Shown: one piece after another, positions 1 to 7,963 of the stretch
Layout of the letters: each line of letters starts with the position of its first letter
Numbering within the stretch: position 1 is the first letter of the stretch
Source of the DNA: Pseudopedobacter alpinus
GTDB lineage: Bacteria; Bacteroidota; Bacteroidia; Sphingobacteriales; Sphingobacteriaceae
DNA: 64,000 nt
Direction of reading: 5' to 3'
Assembly: GCF_042684645.1 (NCBI RefSeq)
Contig: NZ_JBHULV010000045.1
Location: 1-64,000, forward strand
Notes under the pieces: model-generated
The model's database searches: none
Told to the model about the DNA's origin: nothing
What the model saw: the letters and a program-made list of their open reading frames with translations, nothing else
Position numbers and translations under genes: made by a program

Positions 1-112
1 TTTCGCAACTCAAAATTAGAATTATACAGGCCTTTTTTGTATATTATTTGTTCGGACAGTTATGATTTTAAATATTTAATAGTCAAAAACATATATTCAA
101 TATCACAACCGC

Positions 113-246
113 ACAGGCTTTCCTGCCCTCATGCCGGGCAATGGCAGATACTTTTTTTCCGCAAAAAAGTATCCAAAAAACTCTCGCCTGCGCCTGATGC
201 TATGAGTGGCAGTGCTTTAACAATTTCATCTATTCCGCACCAGCCA
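113..246 (+). repeat. intergenic double-hairpin repeat, copy A
   Basis: The copy starts with GGCTTTCCTGCCCTC and a GC-rich hairpin (about 123-146). It continues with an AT hairpin whose 10-bp arms ATACTTTTTT (148-157) and AAAAAAGTAT (163-172) are perfect complements. It then reads CCAAAAAACTCTCGCCTGCG and GCAGTGCTTTAAC. The same order occurs at 4608-4680 and, inverted, at 5036-5160. It looks like a REP/BIME-like or MITE-like extragenic element. No transposase is nearby and its role is unknown. Confidence 0.7.
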
Positions 247-397
247 AGGGCGAATTAACGGCAATTAGTGTTTTTACTTTAACCAAATAACGCGTAAAAA
301 TAATGAACAATAACAATCTAACTCAGGTTTATAGGCTCTTTGTGACATTATCATTTTAGTTAATTTTAGGGTATTATTGCTAAAGATAATTCTTCAC

Positions 398-424
398 AAA
401 AAAACCCCTTGAAAAATCAAGAGG
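398..424 (-). terminator. intrinsic terminator of gltX
   Basis: Read on the minus strand, arms at 417-424 and 405-412 form an 8-bp stem with one G-T wobble around a short T-rich loop. A run of seven T follows. It lies about 20 bases after the gltX stop codon, as expected for a Rho-independent terminator. Confidence 0.75.
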
Positions 425-446
425 CTTTCTGATAAATATCAGAAAT

Positions 447-1961
447 TTATTTAAAAGCTGCTAAAGCACTTTTAATTCTATTTATTGTTTCAGGAATTCC
501 TATTTGGGTGGCAATTTCGAAGACTTGAGGTCCAAATTTTCCACCAACCAACATAATTCTAAAGGGCAACATTAATTCACCAACTTTTATGGCTTTTTCA
601 GTTGCCAAGGTTTTAAATGTTGTTTCTAAATCGGCACTAGTAATACTTTTATTTGCTTCAATTGCCGCTATAAATGCATTAAAGTAATCTTCCTTATCAG
701 TATTCCATTTTGGTTTTACTGCATCTGTATCAAATTTAGATGGTGCTTCAAAAAAGAATGCCGCTTGTTCATGAAAATCGGTTAATAAAATACAACGTTC
801 TTTAACCATATCAATTACTTTCAATAAGTAATCATCGTTATCTGAATAAATTCCCTTATCGGTTAAAATATTTTTAACATAAGGCAATAGGTGTTCTGCC
901 GAACTGGCTTTTACCCACTCGCCGTTGTACCATTTTGCTTTTTCGTAATCAAATTTGGCACCACCTTTATGTATTCTTTCTAAAGAGAAGTTTTTTATAA
1001 GCTGGTCCATACTAAATATTTCTTGGTCGCTACCATCATTCCAGCCTAGTAAGGCTAACATGTTGATAAAACCTTCTGGTAAAAAACCAGCTTCAACAAA
1101 ACCTTGCGCCTTTTTGCCAGATGCAGCATCAATCCAATTGATAGGATAAACTGGAAAACCAAATTTCTCTCCATCGCGTTTGCTTAGTTTACCATGCCCG
1201 TCTGGCTTTAAAATAAGTGGCAAATGCGCCCATTGTGGCATATCTGCTGCCCAACCTAAGTATTTCCAAAGTAAAATATGTACTGGAGCTGATGGTAACC
1301 ATTCTTCGCCTCTAAAGGCATGCGTAATTTTCATTAAATAATCATCAACAACAACAGCTAAATGGTAGGTTGGCATTCCGTCTGCTTTTAGCAAAACTTT
1401 ATCGTCAACTTCACTGCTGTTAAAAGCTATATCTCCACGAATCAAATCTGTAAAAGTAACTTGTTCGTCTTTTGGCACTTTAATTCTTATTACATGTGGC
1501 GCACCTTCTTTTACCAAACTTTCTGCAGCTTCGTGTGGTATAGTTAAAGAATTTCTTAAAGTTTGACGCGTATTTTGATCATACCTAAAGTTTTCTATCA
1601 CTTGTCTTTTACATTCTAATTCTTCGGAGGTATCAAAAGCATAGTAAGCGTGACCATCTTTTACCAATTGCTCTGCATATTGTCTGTAAATACTTTTTCT
1701 TTCGCTTTGGCGATAAGGACCGTATTCTCCACCGTTTCTGGTGCTTTCATCTTCTTTAATGCCGCACCAATCTAAACAGTTGTAAATATATTCTTCGGCA
1801 CCTTCAACAAAGCGAGTTTGATCTGTGTCCTCAATCCTCAAAATAAACTCTCCGTTATTTTGTTTAGCAAAAAGATAATTAAACAATATGGTTCTTACAC
1901 CACCAATGTGTAAACCACCGGTTGGACTGGGTGCAAATCGTACTCTAACTTTATTCTTCAT
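447..1961 (-). CDS. gltX: glutamyl-tRNA synthetase
   Basis: This class I aminoacyl-tRNA synthetase (504 residues) charges tRNA-Glu with glutamate in the cytoplasm. The N-terminus reads RFAPSPTGGLHIGGVRT, giving the HIGH-type ATP signature (HIGG) at residues 18-21. The KMSKS-type loop appears as GKLSKRDG near residue 258. The C-terminal half is the helical anticodon-binding region. Length matches the family, and the start is the first ATG before the conserved block. It stands alone: a terminator follows it and a TAnnTTTG box lies about 60 bases upstream. Some bacteria use non-discriminating GluRS that also mischarges tRNA-Gln; the sequence alone does not settle which type this is. Confidence 0.97.
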   Translation of the reverse strand: MKNKVRVRFAPSPTGGLHIGGVRTILFNYLFAKQNNGEFILRIEDTDQTRFVEGAEEYIYNCLDWCGIKEDESTRNGGEYGPYRQSERKSIYRQYAEQLVKDGHAYYAFDTSEELECKRQVIENFRYDQNTRQTLRNSLTIPHEAAESLVKEGAPHVIRIKVPKDEQVTFTDLIRGDIAFNSSEVDDKVLLKADGMPTYHLAVVVDDYLMKITHAFRGEEWLPSAPVHILLWKYLGWAADMPQWAHLPLILKPDGHGKLSKRDGEKFGFPVYPINWIDAASGKKAQGFVEAGFLPEGFINMLALLGWNDGSDQEIFSMDQLIKNFSLERIHKGGAKFDYEKAKWYNGEWVKASSAEHLLPYVKNILTDKGIYSDNDDYLLKVIDMVKERCILLTDFHEQAAFFFEAPSKFDTDAVKPKWNTDKEDYFNAFIAAIEANKSITSADLETTFKTLATEKAIKVGELMLPFRIMLVGGKFGPQVFEIATQIGIPETINRIKSALAAFK

Positions 1962-2021
1962 TTTGATGGGGCTTTAAAAAATCGAAAAACAGCAAAAATC
2001 ATGCTCGTTTTTTTAATTTCT

Positions 2022-2029
2022 CAAAGTTA
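2022..2029 (-). promoter_or_regulatory. -7 box candidate for gltX
   Basis: TAACTTTG on the minus strand fits the Bacteroidota -7 consensus TAnnTTTG and lies 61 bases upstream of the gltX ATG. I do not see a good -33 TTTG at the usual spacing, so this is only a candidate. Confidence 0.45.
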
Positions 2030-2167
2030 ATATTAAACAATTTAGAGATGGTAGTTTTTTTTAGTTGAATGTTAAGTAAGATGTTATTATTAATTAATAA
2101 ACTGATTGAAAACCCTTTTTAAAGAAATTTTTCAACCTAAACAATTAACACCCATCAATTTTTGCTT

Positions 2168-2440
2168 TCTAGAAACGGGTTGGCTTTTTGGTTCGTATAA
2201 AAATCATTGCAAAAGCAGTAGTTGCAACCCCTATTATAAATGCAAAAACAGTACCTTGTGTAGCGTAATTTTTATAATTAAAATTTGCTTGAGCCTCTTC
2301 TGTTGATGTGTAGTATCCTAATTTCGTTGCTCTAGTTCAAAGAGAAGTTGACTGATAACCTTAAAATCTTCTGGCGCATCTTGAGCATTAGCCGTAGAAA
2401 ATATGGCTATTAAGAAAAGAGTTAAAAGTTTCGATTTCAT
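2168..2440 (-). pseudogene. frameshifted small membrane protein gene
   Basis: From ATG at 2440 the minus strand encodes a clear Sec signal peptide (MKSKLLTLFLIAIFSTANAQ) and continues DAPEDFKVISQLLFELEQ. It then meets a stop at about 2318-2320. One base out of frame the coding sense resumes immediately as TKLGYYTSTEEAQANFNYKN. A hydrophobic segment (TVFAFIIGVATTAFAMIFI) and a basic tail KKPTRF follow, with a stop at 2168-2170. Together the two frames give a protein of about 90 residues: exported N-terminus, soluble stretch, one C-terminal membrane helix. A -7 box lies about 50 bases upstream. I do not recognise the family. It is either a recent pseudogene, a sequencing indel or, less likely, a recoded gene. 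Confidence 0.7.
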
Positions 2441-2489
2441 TGTTCTAAGTGCTTATAATTTGTATATACATTCTATTACATTTAGACAA

Positions 2490-2497
2490 CAAATGTA
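2490..2497 (-). promoter_or_regulatory. -7 box upstream of the frameshifted gene
   Basis: TACATTTG on the minus strand matches TAnnTTTG exactly, 50 bases upstream of the ATG at 2440. It supports the view that the disrupted gene was, or is, transcribed. Confidence 0.45.
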
Positions 2498-2572
2498 CAA
2501 TCCATACACTACTATAACACTAAATATAAATATTTCATTTTACAGAAAGTTAAAAACTCTAAGGCAAAAACT

Positions 2573-3592
2573 CTACAAATCCCTCAATCCCAATCCCGGT
2601 AAATCTTCCAAAACATACTTTCCACCAACAAATTTTGGAGTTTTAAAAGGGTTGTTTGAAGTTAAGAATGGCCCGTCTAAATCTGCCCAATCGCATAAAG
2701 GAGCTAAAGCAATTCCAGCCAAAGTAGCAATGCTGGTTTCGCTCATGCAGCCAATTAATATTTTTAAATTATTGGCTTTTGCTTGCTCAATCATTTTTGA
2801 AGCCTCGTACATTCCGGCAGACTTCATTAATTTAATGTTAATACCATGGTAAACTCCTTTTGCTTTTACAACATCAGCTAAACGCTGTACGGCTTCATCG
2901 CCAACGGTGGTAACTGGGCTATGTTCTGTAAGCCAAGCATTGCCATCTATATCTTCTTTAGGCATAGGCTGCTCAATTAATAAAACACCATGCTCTTTTA
3001 GCCAATACGCCATTTCTAAACCTTCGTTTTTGTCTGTCCAGCCTTGGTTGGCATCAACATATAATGGCAAATTAGTAACAGATCGTATGGTCGAAATTAA
3101 AAGTTTGTCTGTATCTCTACCTAATTTTATTTTTAGGAGTTTAAAATCATCTGCCAAAGCATCGTTTACTTTTTTGATAATTATTTCTGGCTCATCAATA
3201 CCAATGGTAAATGTAGTTTGGGGCATTAGATTGGGCGAAGCACCAAAAAGATCGTAACAAGGCTTGTTTAATAGTTTACCTGTTAAATCATGCAAAGCAA
3301 TATCTACAGCTGCTTTTATTGCGGGTTGTCCAGCTGCCAAATCATCCATATAATTGATAATTTGTTCCATATTAAATGGAAAGCTGAATTTACTTAAATC
3401 AAGCTGTTTTAAAAAAGCGGTTGCTGTTTCAATATTTTCGCCCATGTAAGGCACCATAGATGCTTCTCCGTAACCTGTAAATCCTTCGTGGTTTATCTCA
3501 ATGAGCATTAAAGGGGTTGATGTGCGAGAGAATTTAGCAATGGTAAAAGGGTATTTTAACGCTAGTTCAAAAGCTTTGTATTTTATTTGCAT
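2573..3592 (-). CDS. dipeptide epimerase, enolase superfamily (L-Ala-D/L-Glu epimerase type)
   Basis: This 339-residue protein of the muconate-lactonizing subgroup of enolases inverts the alpha carbon of an amino acid residue in a dipeptide, typically L-Ala-D-Glu from murein recycling. Visible features are the capping domain (GYGEASMVPYMGENIETA), the catalytic KxK motif in LLKIKLGRD, and metal-ligand segments YVDANQGW, LIEQPM and VGDEAV. The second catalytic lysine is in INIKLMKSAG, and DLDGP near the C-terminus supplies the DxD that anchors the dipeptide. No signal peptide is seen, so it is cytoplasmic. It is divergently transcribed from the MGMT gene. Specificity for Ala-Glu is inferred from the motif pattern; other dipeptides are possible. 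Confidence 0.9.
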   Translation of the reverse strand: MQIKYKAFELALKYPFTIAKFSRTSTPLMLIEINHEGFTGYGEASMVPYMGENIETATAFLKQLDLSKFSFPFNMEQIINYMDDLAAGQPAIKAAVDIALHDLTGKLLNKPCYDLFGASPNLMPQTTFTIGIDEPEIIIKKVNDALADDFKLLKIKLGRDTDKLLISTIRSVTNLPLYVDANQGWTDKNEGLEMAYWLKEHGVLLIEQPMPKEDIDGNAWLTEHSPVTTVGDEAVQRLADVVKAKGVYHGINIKLMKSAGMYEASKMIEQAKANNLKILIGCMSETSIATLAGIALAPLCDWADLDGPFLTSNNPFKTPKFVGGKYVLEDLPGLGLRDL

Positions 3593-3705
3593 TTGATGAT
3601 GATGTTAATGAGTAATCTATTCTAAGGTAAATAATTTAGCTCAAATAGCAAGTTTCGGGTTTGTAACAAACTATATAATGCATTAATTTGTTGAAAGCTT
3701 CAGGA

Positions 3706-4566
3706 ATGACAGATCATATCAATTACCAACGTATAGCCAAAGCAATTACCTATTTAAAAGCTAATTTTAAATTGCAACCTAGCTTGGATGAAGTTGCGCA
3801 ACATGTTGGATTAAGTCCGTTTCATTTTCAAAAATTATTTACTGATTGGGCAGGAGTTAGTCCGAAAAAGTTTGTACAGTATTTAAGCATAAATTATGCG
3901 AAAAGCTTGTTAAAAGAAGCCGAAACTAATTTGTTTGATACTGCTTTTGCTACTGGCTTATCTGGCACTAGCCGGTTACATGATTTGTTTGTGAATATTG
4001 AGGGGATGACACCTGGGGAGTATAAAAATGGAGGACAAAATCTCTCTATTAATTACAGTTTTCATACTACTTTTTTGGGAGAAATTTTAATTGCAAGTAC
4101 TAAAAAAGGTGTTTGCTATTTAGCTTTTATAGATGAACACAATGCTTTTGAGTTATTGAAAGCTCAGTTTCAGAATGCAGTTTTTACTGAATGCAAAGAT
4201 GATTTACAGGAAAAAGCTTTGTCCTTTTTTAAAGGACAAAAGTTAGAAAATAAAAGTATTTCTTTACACTTAAAGGGGACTGATTTTCAGCTTAAAGTTT
4301 GGGAAGCATTGCTAAAAATTCCTTTTGGTGGTTTAAGTACTTACGGTAATGTTTCTAATGAAATTAATAGCCCAAACGCGGCTAGGGCTGTTGGTACTGC
4401 TATTGGGAAAAACCCAGTTGCGTTAATTATTCCTTGCCATAGAGTGATACAAGGTAACGGATCTTTGGGTGGCTATATGTGGGGGCTTGAGTGTAAAGTG
4501 GTTATTTTGGGTTGGGAAGCGGGGAAAATTGATGGTGATTGTTTTAATGGGAATTTTCCTCTTTAA
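3706..4566 (+). CDS. AraC-type HTH / methylated-DNA-cysteine S-methyltransferase fusion
   Basis: This two-domain, Ada-like protein has about 286 residues. Residues about 1-100 are an AraC helix-turn-helix domain (LDEVAQHVGLSPFHFQKLF, then a second helix pair). Residues about 115-280 are an O6-alkylguanine-DNA alkyltransferase with the PCHR motif (IIPCHRVIQG); the alkyl-accepting cysteine is residue 244. The N-terminal zinc domain of E. coli Ada, which senses phosphotriesters, is absent. Upstream in-frame TTG codons at 3688 and 3691 would add six residues; I chose the ATG at 3706 because the fold begins there and ATG is the usual start. The role is direct reversal of alkylation damage, possibly with self-regulation. 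Confidence 0.92.
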   Translation: MTDHINYQRIAKAITYLKANFKLQPSLDEVAQHVGLSPFHFQKLFTDWAGVSPKKFVQYLSINYAKSLLKEAETNLFDTAFATGLSGTSRLHDLFVNIEGMTPGEYKNGGQNLSINYSFHTTFLGEILIASTKKGVCYLAFIDEHNAFELLKAQFQNAVFTECKDDLQEKALSFFKGQKLENKSISLHLKGTDFQLKVWEALLKIPFGGLSTYGNVSNEINSPNAARAVGTAIGKNPVALIIPCHRVIQGNGSLGGYMWGLECKVVILGWEAGKIDGDCFNGNFPL

Positions 4567-4607
4567 AAAGAAATTTTGTTTGAATCAATAATTATTTGCC
4601 AACTCCA

Positions 4608-4680
4608 CGGGCTTTCCGTCCCTCTTGAGCAGGACCTACTCAAGTTCTTTTTTGCTAAAAAGAACCAAAAAGCTTTGGCT
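4608..4680 (+). repeat. intergenic double-hairpin repeat, copy B
   Basis: GGGCTTTCCGTCCCTC parallels the start of copy A. It is followed by hairpin CTTGAG (4624-4629) / CTCAAG (4639-4644) with an inner AGG/CCT pairing, then a perfect 9-bp hairpin GTTCTTTTT (4644-4652) / AAAAAGAAC (4657-4665) and CAAAAAGC. The hairpin stems differ in sequence from copies A and C but keep pairing, which suggests selection for structure. It may also end transcription of the alkyltransferase gene. Confidence 0.65.
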
Positions 4681-5035
4681 TCAGAATTTTTGTTCATTAC
4701 ACCTCAATAAATCTTTAGAACGCAATCCAAGTCGTGGGAATGGTATTGCTCTAAATAAGTTTCTGCAACACTTTTGCGGATTGCTGATGATTGTGCTTTA
4801 ACTATGTTTTTGCAAAAGATTTCTTGGGCTACATTTCCAAATATTGTGAGGCCTACCTTGCAAGTTTGATCTGCTGATGGCTAAATAAATATAATTCCTC
4901 CCGGAGATTTCGCTGATTTACGCAGAACTTTAAGGATACGTGTTTTCATGATATTTCCTTGCTTTAAGAAATGTTTAAATCACCAAAAACTAAAAGCAAA
5001 AACTTTCATAACCCATAAATTCCGCCTTGTTTTTT

Positions 5036-5160
5036 GCGGATGTGATGAAGAAGTAAAAGCACTGCTAATGTAGCAAAAAACGCAGCGGAGAGTTTTTGGT
5101 TACTTTTTTCGGAAAAAAGTGACTAGCCTCCGCGGCAATGAGCGGGAGGATTTTAACAAA
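5036..5160 (-). repeat. intergenic double-hairpin repeat, copy C (inverted)
   Basis: On the minus strand this reads as copy A: a GC-rich hairpin (5127-5149), then ACTTTTTT / AAAAAAGT arms (5102-5109 with 5113-5120), CCAAAAACTCTCCGCTGCG, GCAGTGCTTTTAC and TTCATCACATCCGC. Collinearity with copy A extends over roughly 110 bases, well beyond the hairpin itself. Confidence 0.7.
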
Positions 5161-5252
5161 AAGAAAATTAAAAGTTGTACCCAGAATTTTATAACGCAGA
5201 TTCCTATCCATGAGAAACTGTTGGGCATTAAAGTATCGACAAGCTCAAATTC

Positions 5253-6590
5253 CTAATAATTATTATGAATAAAAGTCAAAATCCTATCAACCTCTGCTCT
5301 AATTGTAGCTGTGGAATTAGTGAAATTGTTATTCATAAAAGAGAACAAATATTTTTTACCAGAAGCCCCAATTAAATAACCACTTAAATTATAGTTGTTG
5401 GATAAACTTCCGCTTTTAGCAAAAACAAATGGAGCATCGCTAGATTTAAACATGTTTCTGATGGTACCAGATTTACCCCCATTGGGTAATAAGGCAAATA
5501 AGCGCTCTTCGTTACCTACTTTATCATAAATTTTTTGCAAAAGCGCAGTCATATCTCTTGGAGTAAACAAGTTATGACGAGATAAGCCCGAACCATCTAC
5601 CCATTGAATTTTATCTGGAAGGTCTTTTAAAAATGTTTTTGATGCCAAAGAGATTACGCTATCAGTACGCATGGTAATATGGTTTGCAGCAGCGCAGTTT
5701 AGTAAAATATGTTCTGCCATAAAGTTATCACTAGGTTGCAACATGTGTTTGTAAAGGCTATCTGCTTTTACGCTGTAAATGGTTTTTACATTTATAGGTA
5801 TTTTACGCCAAGGTAATATTACTAATGGTTTTATAACTAAGCCAGTAGCCAATAATGTATCGTTAAGTAAGTTTTCTGTAAGGTTTCTATTTAGGTGTAA
5901 TGGCACTGTTTGTTTATAGTTTACACTAACTGTTTTTGGAACCGTTAAGTTGTTGCTTTCCAAATCTCTTTTAACCGAATTTACATTTGAAGAAGCAGTA
6001 ATTTCATTCAAATAAAGTGCTGATAAATTGGGAGTGTATTTTAAATGTCCTTGTGAACTTGCGCTAACTTCTGTAACGTTACCATACATCGGGAAATCAG
6101 TCATTTCTGTTTGGTAATAATCGTTATAATCGTTCCAATTCCAGCCGTAGCCTAATTTGTCTCCTTTATAACGTCCGCTAATTAAAAAAATATTTTTACC
6201 CGAGTTTTTAATAAAATCAAAGGCTTTGTGGTTTTTAAAATCCGGATGCAAGAAGGTAGCATCCGCCATAGGCCAAATAAATAAAGAGTCTTTTCTGGTA
6301 CTATACTCAATTGACGGGATAGAATCGCCTAAAAAATTTAAAGCCGTATAAAAAGTGAAAAGTTTAGTATTTGAAGCCGGAGTAAAATATTTATCCTCAT
6401 TTTTTTGAAACATGGTTTTATCCGTACCCAACTCTTTAATGGTAAAGCCCACATGGTGTTTACTCATGATAGGAGAATTATTCAGAATGTCTGCAATATT
6501 TTGGTAGGGTAAAGCCTTTGGTTTTTGTACTGCACAAGATGCTAAAAGGAGTACGCATAAAACATTTATTACAGTAAAAATTCTTTTCAT
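5253..6590 (-). CDS. dacB: D-alanyl-D-alanine carboxypeptidase/endopeptidase, PBP4 type (peptidase S13)
   Basis: This penicillin-binding protein (445 residues) trims or cleaves peptidoglycan stem peptides in the periplasm. The N-terminus is a lipoprotein signal with lipobox LLASC (Cys19). The active-site tetrad ASNTK (SxxK) is in FTPASNTKLFTFY near residue 76; SGLSRHN supplies the SxN motif; FAKSGSLSNN supplies the third motif as KSG in place of the commoner KTG. The family domain II insertion is short. The protein is anchored in a membrane as a lipoprotein rather than being soluble as in E. coli. It is divergent from the protease gene at 6676. Peptidase S13 assignment is firm; whether it acts as carboxypeptidase, endopeptidase or both cannot be read from sequence. 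Confidence 0.9.
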   Translation of the reverse strand: MKRIFTVINVLCVLLLASCAVQKPKALPYQNIADILNNSPIMSKHHVGFTIKELGTDKTMFQKNEDKYFTPASNTKLFTFYTALNFLGDSIPSIEYSTRKDSLFIWPMADATFLHPDFKNHKAFDFIKNSGKNIFLISGRYKGDKLGYGWNWNDYNDYYQTEMTDFPMYGNVTEVSASSQGHLKYTPNLSALYLNEITASSNVNSVKRDLESNNLTVPKTVSVNYKQTVPLHLNRNLTENLLNDTLLATGLVIKPLVILPWRKIPINVKTIYSVKADSLYKHMLQPSDNFMAEHILLNCAAANHITMRTDSVISLASKTFLKDLPDKIQWVDGSGLSRHNLFTPRDMTALLQKIYDKVGNEERLFALLPNGGKSGTIRNMFKSSDAPFVFAKSGSLSNNYNLSGYLIGASGKKYLFSFMNNNFTNSTATIRAEVDRILTFIHNNY

Positions 6591-6675
6591 AAAACAAATA
6601 TTAGCGGTTGCAAATTACTAAATTGTATGTTAATCCAATTTTATAAGTTATTAACCAATTTATAAACAGCAAACA

Positions 6676-7920
6676 ATGAGTTCCAATTTTTATAAACTCT
6701 TTTTTAATTTGCTTTTTGCCTGCATTTTCGCATTTATTATGCCAGTTTTTGGGCAAGGGGAGTTTGTGTTTTCTGGAAAAAGGAAGAAAGAGGTTTTAAG
6801 TTTTAAAAAAAGTAGGGGATTAATTATTCTACCAATGTATATCAATAATAAAGGCCCTTTTAATTTTGTTTTAGATACGGGAGTTGGGTCTGTAATTATC
6901 ACTAACCCAAGTTTAAAAGACTCTTTAAATTTACAATATTTACGTAAAATTGAAATTAATGGCTTAGGCGAGCAAGAAAAAATTATTGCATATAGTACTC
7001 CTTTTTTAGATTTAAAAATTGGCAATGCAATGTTTAAAAGCGCTACTGTTGTTGTTTTAGCAGATGATGTTTTTAACCTATCTGGCTATGCCGGCTTACC
7101 TATTGATGGCTTAATTGGTCACGATTTTTTTAACAGTTTTTTGGTACAAGTTAATTACGAAAGCAATGTGCTAAAAATTTCAAAAAAAAGAACCTCAAAA
7201 CTGCTTAAAAAAGGGACTAAAATACCGATAGAAATTAAAGAGAAAAAGCCATATCTAAATGCAACAGTTAAAACAGACCAAGGCGAGAAATTACCGCTTA
7301 ATTTATTAATTGATACTGGAAGCGGACATCCTATAGTATTAGAAACCTATGGAAACAAGTCTTTCCCATTACCAGAAAAGTTTGTTATTGCCAATTTAGG
7401 AGTTGGTTTGGCGGGTAATATTAGAGGTTTTAATGGCCGAATAAAAGAATTAAAATTGGGTAAGTTTAGTTTTGATGATATTGTCGCCTCTTTTCCTTAT
7501 TACGAGGATGTTGCGTCTAAAGTAACTAATAATAGCAGAAATGGAAGTTTAGGAAACCCCATATTTAGGAGGTTTAACGTGTTATTTGATTATGAACATA
7601 AAAGTATTTATTTAAAACGATTAGCTAATTATAAAATGCCATTTGAGTATGATATGAGCGGAATGGAGTTAGTAGCTGTTGGAGACAACTATGATAGATA
7701 CCTTGTTACCCGGGTTGAAAGACAATCAGCAGCAGATGAATTTGGAATTATAGCCGGAGATGAAATTTTAAGCGTCAATTTTAAACCTGTAAATCAGCTT
7801 AGTTTAGAAGAAATTATAAAAATGTTTAGCTCTAAAGATGATAGGACTCTATTTTTAGAAATTAGCAGAGGAGAAAACGATGGCTTTGCTGGAGTTTTAA
7901 CGTTAAAGAAAAGGATATAA
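6676..7920 (+). CDS. retropepsin-like aspartyl protease with C-terminal PDZ domain
   Basis: The 414-residue exported protein starts with a signal peptide (residues 1-27, ending VFGQG). Two aspartyl protease half-domains follow, each with a catalytic-type DTG: FVLDTGVGSVII near residue 67 and LLIDTGSGHPIV near residue 213. This is a pseudo-symmetric single-chain arrangement. Residues about 330-414 form a PDZ domain (GIIAGDEILSVNF, then FLEISRG). Such proteins are widespread in Bacteroidota but their substrates are poorly known; a periplasmic or surface proteolytic role is inferred. It is a single-gene unit ended by the hairpin at 7921-7952. Confidence 0.87.
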   Translation: MSSNFYKLFFNLLFACIFAFIMPVFGQGEFVFSGKRKKEVLSFKKSRGLIILPMYINNKGPFNFVLDTGVGSVIITNPSLKDSLNLQYLRKIEINGLGEQEKIIAYSTPFLDLKIGNAMFKSATVVVLADDVFNLSGYAGLPIDGLIGHDFFNSFLVQVNYESNVLKISKKRTSKLLKKGTKIPIEIKEKKPYLNATVKTDQGEKLPLNLLIDTGSGHPIVLETYGNKSFPLPEKFVIANLGVGLAGNIRGFNGRIKELKLGKFSFDDIVASFPYYEDVASKVTNNSRNGSLGNPIFRRFNVLFDYEHKSIYLKRLANYKMPFEYDMSGMELVAVGDNYDRYLVTRVERQSAADEFGIIAGDEILSVNFKPVNQLSLEEIIKMFSSKDDRTLFLEISRGENDGFAGVLTLKKRI

Positions 7921-7952
7921 AACAATGCGTATGGTTATAAATACGCATTGTT
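7921..7952. terminator. bidirectional terminator between convergent genes
   Basis: A perfect 12-bp inverted repeat (7921-7932 with 7941-7952; arm AACAATGCGTAT) has an 8-base loop. It starts directly after the protease stop codon and lies 11 bases beyond the end of the GH3 gene, so it can serve both strands. Confidence 0.8.
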
Positions 7953-7963
7953 TATACTATTAT

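Larger units (their letters stand above)
1..446. other. gene-free left end with repeat element
   Basis: No convincing gene is present. A reading frame from position 37 has no plausible start context or recognisable protein and runs through a repeated palindromic element (listed separately at 113-246). The right end carries the gltX terminator. The remainder is AT-rich sequence in which I see nothing further. Confidence 0.6.
4567..5252. other. 686-base gene-free region with two repeat copies
   Basis: No credible gene. It contains repeat copy B (4608-4680) and inverted copy C (5036-5160). Between them lies AT-rich sequence with a short stretch near 4905-4935 (TTTACGCAGAAC) that resembles part of the repeat-like block at 55845-55945. 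The stretch from about 4700 to 4900 shows neither coding potential nor a recognisable motif. It may be a remnant of degraded insertions. Confidence 0.6.

Noticed and set aside
37..258. Possible 73-residue protein at the left end
   Set aside because: It runs through the palindromic repeat, has low-complexity sequence and no start context, so it is not a gene.
2403..2852. Possible 149-residue plus-strand protein
   Set aside because: Its second half is the antisense of the epimerase gene and its first half overlaps the signal-peptide region of the disrupted minus-strand gene.
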